Below are positions 6,121-9,334 of a stretch of DNA of 9,334 nucleotides, piece after piece. The position numbers were made by a program, and so were the translations under genes. Origin of the DNA: M55B157 sp965657825 (GTDB lineage Bacteria > Actinomycetota > Actinomycetes > S36-B12); assembly GCA_965657825.1 (NCBI GenBank), contig CBFHQG010000086.1:1-9334 (forward strand). The letters run 5' to 3'. Position 1 is the first letter of the stretch. The number at the start of each line of letters is the position of its first letter. The notes beneath the pieces were generated by a model. The model saw nothing but the letters and a program-made list of their open reading frames with translations, was not told the origin of the DNA and made no database searches.

Positions 6121-8007
6121 CTACTCCCCCGCCAGCAACTCGACGAGCAAGGCGACGTTCGCGTCGAGGTCACCTGTCCCGTCGAGGACGATCTCAGCGT
6201 GATCAGGGGGCTCATAGTCCTGGCCCATTCCGGTCATGTTGGGCAACGTACCCGCGGATGCCTTCGCATACAGACCCTTGGGGTCGCGCTCGGCGCAGAT
6301 CTCGACCGGGGTGTCCACGAATACCTCGATGAAGTCCCCCTCATCGAAGATCTCACGCGCAGCGCGACGATCTGCGCGGAACGGAGACACCAGAGCAACC
6401 AGGACGATAAGACCAGCATCGAGCATGAGCTTCGCGGCTTCGGCCACTCGTCGGACGTTCTCTGCGCGATCTTCGGGGGTGAAGCCGAGATCCTTGTTCA
6501 GGCCTGTTCGCACGTTATCGCCGTCCAGGACGTAGGTATGGATTCCCATCGCGTGCAGTCGACCCTCGGTGGCATCCGCGACAGTCGATTTACCTGACCC
6601 AGGCAGTCCGGTGAACCACACCACCCGAGGCCGCTGGTGCTTGAGTCGGGCCCGCGCCGTACGGTCGACCTCATAGGCATGGGGGACGACATTGAGAGCC
6701 CGACGCAGGGCATGAGTGACCATCCCCGCGGCCACGGTGTCCGCGGTCACTCGATCGACGAGCAGGAATCCACCGGTGTCCCGGCATGTTGCATAGGCGT
6801 CCAACGGGATGGGGATATCGGTTGCCACCTCGATGCGGCCGATGTCGTTCATCTCCAAGACCCGTGCCGCAAGTTGCTGACCACTGACCACATCGCGCCG
6901 GTGACGCACGACGGTCACGGTGGCGGGAACGCTTCGAGGGCCCACCATCAGCATGTAGGAGCGGCCGTGCATGAGGGGCTCTTCACCCGTCCACACCACA
7001 TCCACGGAGAATCGGTCCGCCGGCTGCGGCCACGCGGTACTGCCTGTGGCATCAACCCCCGCCGCGGCCAGGAGGTCACCGCGAGTCACGTCAACTTCAC
7101 GATCCAGCACGATCGTGACCGCCTCACCCGCCCTCGCCAGGGCCAGATCGCCATCGAAGGCGACGATGCGGGCGATCTTCGCTGTCACACCGCTGTCGGC
7201 GACGATCACCTCATCACCGGGACGAGCCTCCCCCGCCGCGATGGTGCCCGCGTAGCCGCGGAAGTTCCCCTCGGCCCGCACGATGAACTGCACGGGGAAT
7301 CGGAACGGCGTCGGGATCGACGGGGGCGGTGTCCACTGCTCGAGCGCTGAGAGCAGATAGGGCCCGTGGTACCACGGCATGCGACTCGAGGCCGCGGTCA
7401 CGTTGTCTCCAGCGAACGCACTAACCGGGATCGTCAGCACCTCGTCGATCCCCAACCGTGCGGCAGCGGCTTTCACCTCACCGGAGAGCTCCTCGAAGGT
7501 GGCGTGCTCGTAACCCACCAGGTCCATCTTGTTGATCGCCACGATGATGCTGGTGACCCCCATGAGCGCGCACACGGTGAGATGCCGGAAGGTCTGCGGT
7601 CGCACACCTCGAGCGGCATCGATCAGGAGCACCGCAACCTCGGCGTTGGAGGCCGCCACAGCCATGTTGCGGGTGTACTGCTCATGACCGGGGGCGTCGG
7701 CGATGATCACCCGACGACCATTGGGCAGATACATGTGGCGGTACGCGACGTCGATGGTGATGCCCTGTTCGCGTTCGGCCTCGAGACCATCGGTGAGGAG
7801 GGAGAAGTCGACCTCGCCGACCGGGATCGTCGATCCACCGCGCCGGGTACGCCGGGCGTACTCCAGTTGATCCTCCGGGATCGACCCGGTCTCGGCCAGT
7901 AGTCGGCCGATGAGGGTGGACTTGCCATCATCGACCGATCCGCAGGTGACGAGCCTGACCACCGGGATGGCATCCAATGATGTGGTGCGATTCAACAGTT
8001 CGGTCAT
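6121..8007 (-). CDS. cysNC: Bifunctional ATP sulfurylase GTPase subunit / APS kinase (CysN-CysC fusion)
   Basis: This 628-residue fusion has two enzymes in series. Residues about 15-450 are the CysN GTPase, which drives adenylylation of sulfate by CysD: G1 GSVDDGKST (23-31), G3 DAPGHEQY (104-111), G4 NKMD (159-162), then elongation-factor-like beta-barrel domains. Residues about 458-628 are APS kinase (CysC), which phosphorylates APS at the 3' position to PAPS: Walker A GLPGSGKST (467-475), DGDNVR (495-500), DRAENVRRV (513-521), LVSPFRADR (539-547) with the family's Ser, FVDTP (563-567) and KGLYAKA (577-583). All key motifs are intact in both halves. The ATG is 2 nt after the cysD stop, so the two are made as a pair, and the TAG is 5 nt before pheS. 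PAPS could serve sulfate reduction or sulfotransferases; neither is in the window. Confidence 0.96.
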   Translation of the reverse strand: MTELLNRTTSLDAIPVVRLVTCGSVDDGKSTLIGRLLAETGSIPEDQLEYARRTRRGGSTIPVGEVDFSLLTDGLEAEREQGITIDVAYRHMYLPNGRRVIIADAPGHEQYTRNMAVAASNAEVAVLLIDAARGVRPQTFRHLTVCALMGVTSIIVAINKMDLVGYEHATFEELSGEVKAAAARLGIDEVLTIPVSAFAGDNVTAASSRMPWYHGPYLLSALEQWTPPPSIPTPFRFPVQFIVRAEGNFRGYAGTIAAGEARPGDEVIVADSGVTAKIARIVAFDGDLALARAGEAVTIVLDREVDVTRGDLLAAAGVDATGSTAWPQPADRFSVDVVWTGEEPLMHGRSYMLMVGPRSVPATVTVVRHRRDVVSGQQLAARVLEMNDIGRIEVATDIPIPLDAYATCRDTGGFLLVDRVTADTVAAGMVTHALRRALNVVPHAYEVDRTARARLKHQRPRVVWFTGLPGSGKSTVADATEGRLHAMGIHTYVLDGDNVRTGLNKDLGFTPEDRAENVRRVAEAAKLMLDAGLIVLVALVSPFRADRRAAREIFDEGDFIEVFVDTPVEICAERDPKGLYAKASAGTLPNMTGMGQDYEPPDHAEIVLDGTGDLDANVALLVELLAGE

Positions 8008-8009
8008 GG

Positions 8010-8930
8010 CTAGAAGTAACCCTCCGCCTTCTTGGCCTCCATGGAGCCGCTTCCCTCACCGTCGATAAGGCGCCCGGCACGTTCGGAGATATTGCTCTCC
8101 AGCATCTCGTCGATCAGCGTGTCGAGATCCGACGCGGTGGATTCGACCGCCCCACTCAACGGGTAGCAGCCCAGGGTGCGGAATCGCACGCTCTTGATCA
8201 TGGGCTCCTCACCATCGCGCAGCGGCAACCGGTCGTCATCGACCATGATGAGCGTGCCTTCACGTTCGACGACCGGCCGCTCACGCGCGAAGTACAGGTC
8301 GGGGATTTCGATGTTCTCGCGACGGATGTAGCGCCAGATATCGAATTCCGTCCAGTTGCTGATGGGGAACGCCCGCATCGTCTGGCCATCGGTGAGTCGC
8401 GTGTTCGCGGTGTGCCAGAACTCCGGACGCTGCTTGCGCGGGTCCCAGCGATGGCCAGGCTCACGAAGGCTGAAGATGCGCTCCTTGGCTCGGGACTTCT
8501 CCTCATCACGTCGCGCCCCGCCGATGGCGCAATCAGCCTGCAGGGAGTCCAAGCCCTCGCGCAGCGCGACAGTCTTCATGATCCGGGTGTACTCATGGGC
8601 GCCGTGGGTGAAGGGGGTCACGCCTTCTTCCACCGCCTGATGATTGGTCGCGATGACCAGGTCGAGGGCGAGCTCTCGCGCCATCCGATCCCGGAAGGCG
8701 ATCATCTCGGCGAACTTCCAGGTCGTGTCGATGTGCATGACCTTGAAGGGGATCGGTGAGGGATGGAACGCCTTGCGAGCCAGGTGCAGCAGGACGCTGG
8801 AGTCCTTGCCGATGGAATACAACAGCACCGGCCGACGAAACGCCCCGGCAACCTCGCGATAGACCCCGATGGCCTCAGCCTCGAGGGCATCGAGTACGTC
8901 GTTCTCCGAAACGGCGGTTACCGAACTCAC
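8010..8930 (-). CDS. cysD: Sulfate adenylyltransferase subunit 2 CysD
   Basis: CysD is the catalytic subunit of the heterodimeric ATP sulfurylase, joining sulfate and ATP to APS with energy from CysN GTP hydrolysis. From the GTG at 8928-8930 it has 306 residues, close to the family's roughly 300. Seen are the PP-loop SIGKDSS (39-45), HIDTTWKF (66-73), GARRDEEKSRAKER (138-151), FPISNWTEFDIW (188-199), RTLGCYPLSGA (251-261) and the typical C-terminus SMEAKKAEGYF. The frame is open to another GTG at 8984 that would add 18 residues unlike the family; AAAGGG at 8944-8939, 8 nt before the GTG at 8930, favours the shorter form. With that start the gap to the upstream oxygenase is 67 nt, with no convincing promoter. 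Confidence 0.95.
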   Translation of the reverse strand: MSSVTAVSENDVLDALEAEAIGVYREVAGAFRRPVLLYSIGKDSSVLLHLARKAFHPSPIPFKVMHIDTTWKFAEMIAFRDRMARELALDLVIATNHQAVEEGVTPFTHGAHEYTRIMKTVALREGLDSLQADCAIGGARRDEEKSRAKERIFSLREPGHRWDPRKQRPEFWHTANTRLTDGQTMRAFPISNWTEFDIWRYIRRENIEIPDLYFARERPVVEREGTLIMVDDDRLPLRDGEEPMIKSVRFRTLGCYPLSGAVESTASDLDTLIDEMLESNISERAGRLIDGEGSGSMEAKKAEGYF

Positions 8931-8938
8931 CGAGGCGT

Positions 8939-8944
8939 CCCTTT
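8939..8944 (-). promoter_or_regulatory. Ribosome-binding site favouring the inner cysD start
   Basis: AAAGGG on the minus strand lies 8 nt before the GTG at 8930-8928. The alternative GTG at 8984 has no purine-rich sequence at a suitable distance, so this site supports the 306-residue form. Confidence 0.6.
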
Positions 8945-8997
8945 CTGCACGGATCCCCCATCGAGGCGAGGGAGTTACTGCCACGCTACACAGGCGG

Positions 8998-9334
8998 TCA
9001 GGCCTCGCTCATCGCCTGGGGTGCGCCCCCGGTTGCGGCGGCACGGGCAGCGCGCCGCTCCGCCACTTCGGCCTCGGCCGCCTCTGCCATCCCCTCGGGT
9101 AGGGCAGGGATCTCGATCCGAGTCACCGGATGGCGAGCAGAGATGTACGCGTCGAGCTCGGGCCCGGATTCCCACGAGGTGATCAAGCAGTAGCGCAACT
9201 GTGGACCGGGGTGCCAGACGGCGTGCCACAGCCGCTGAGTATCGATGATCACCTGAGTCCCGGCCGGGAGGGGAACACGAGTCTCCGTGGCGGGATCATC
9301 GCGGTCTTCACGCAGAATCATCACGCTGTCGGCA
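8998..9334 (-). CDS. Probable phytanoyl-CoA-dioxygenase-like 2-oxoglutarate/Fe(II) oxygenase, C-terminal part
   Basis: This coding region enters from the right edge; 111 C-terminal residues are visible, and the frame is open to the edge, so the true start is outside the window. The core reads PAGTQVIIDT followed by RLWHAVWHPGPQLRYCLITS. A His (WHA) ten residues before an Arg (LRY) on beta-strand-like sequence is what the distal iron-binding His and the 2-oxoglutarate-binding Arg of the PhyH double-stranded beta-helix fold look like. The HxD iron motif would lie upstream and cannot be seen. The last 35 or so residues are an Ala/Glu/Arg-rich tail, probably flexible. A cupin-fold protein is the main alternative. 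The substrate is unknown. It lies 67 nt (or 13 nt with the outer start) before cysD on the same strand and may share its transcript. Confidence 0.4.
   Translation of the reverse strand, partial: ADSVMILREDRDDPATETRVPLPAGTQVIIDTQRLWHAVWHPGPQLRYCLITSWESGPELDAYISARHPVTRIEIPALPEGMAEAAEAEVAERRAARAAATGGAPQAMSEA

Noticed and set aside
7977..8759. Plus-strand open frames opposite cysD, cysNC and pheS (also 6637-7350 and 5366-6031)
   Set aside because: All are mirror images of well-supported minus-strand genes, with no plausible domain or ribosome-binding site.
8931..8984. Outer GTG start for cysD
   Set aside because: It adds 18 residues (AVTPSPRWGIRAERDAS after the first) that do not look like CysD and lacks a ribosome-binding site; the inner GTG has one. 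It cannot be wholly excluded.
8931..8997. Promoter or sulfur-responsive leader before cysD
   Set aside because: I looked for -10/-35 pairs, a cysteine-rich upstream peptide and hairpins. Only a weak TAGCGT without a matching -35 was found.

Overview
The window is a GC-rich chromosomal segment from an actinobacterium, class undetermined. Every gene I can support lies on the minus strand, so transcription runs from high to low coordinates. Three things point to Actinomycetota: the pheS-pheT-argC-argJ-argB order, which is conserved in that phylum; frequent GTG starts (pheS, pheT, probably cysD); and a PheS of the actinobacterial type with two CxxC pairs before the conserved WGGCGMVNPR stretch.

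From right to left the layout is as follows. (1) The C-terminal part of a probable phytanoyl-CoA-dioxygenase-like 2-oxoglutarate/Fe(II) oxygenase enters from the right edge. (2) cysD and a cysN-cysC fusion follow; together they make ATP sulfurylase and APS kinase, giving PAPS. (3) pheS and pheT, the two subunits of phenylalanyl-tRNA synthetase, follow after only 5 nt, with 1 nt between them. (4) A 138-nt non-coding gap holds a long two-tier hairpin, a G-rich tract and a probable argC promoter with an ArgR-like operator. (5) argC and argJ come next, overlapping in ATGA, and then the first 21 codons of argB, the start of the arginine biosynthesis operon.

Spacing suggests two transcription units. 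One is (oxygenase)-cysD-cysNC-pheS-pheT, ending at the hairpin. The other is argC-argJ-argB and onward, starting from a promoter so close to the argC ATG that the message may be leaderless. Housekeeping tRNA charging is therefore placed directly behind sulfate activation, which is not the usual context of pheST.

The most interesting signal is inside pheT. Positions 4509-4560 form an element with perfect 13-bp inverted arms, bracketed by an 8-bp direct repeat (4504-4511 and 4570-4577). The copies are exactly 66 bp (22 codons) apart, and collapsing them leaves an uninterrupted PheT-like sequence. This looks like an in-frame insertion of a small palindromic element into an essential gene, now translated as an extra loop. 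The intergenic hairpin at 2352-2414, with perfect 14-bp arms, could be a terminator or a second palindromic repeat of a different sequence. There is no CRISPR array, tRNA, rRNA, complete transposase gene or defence system in the window.
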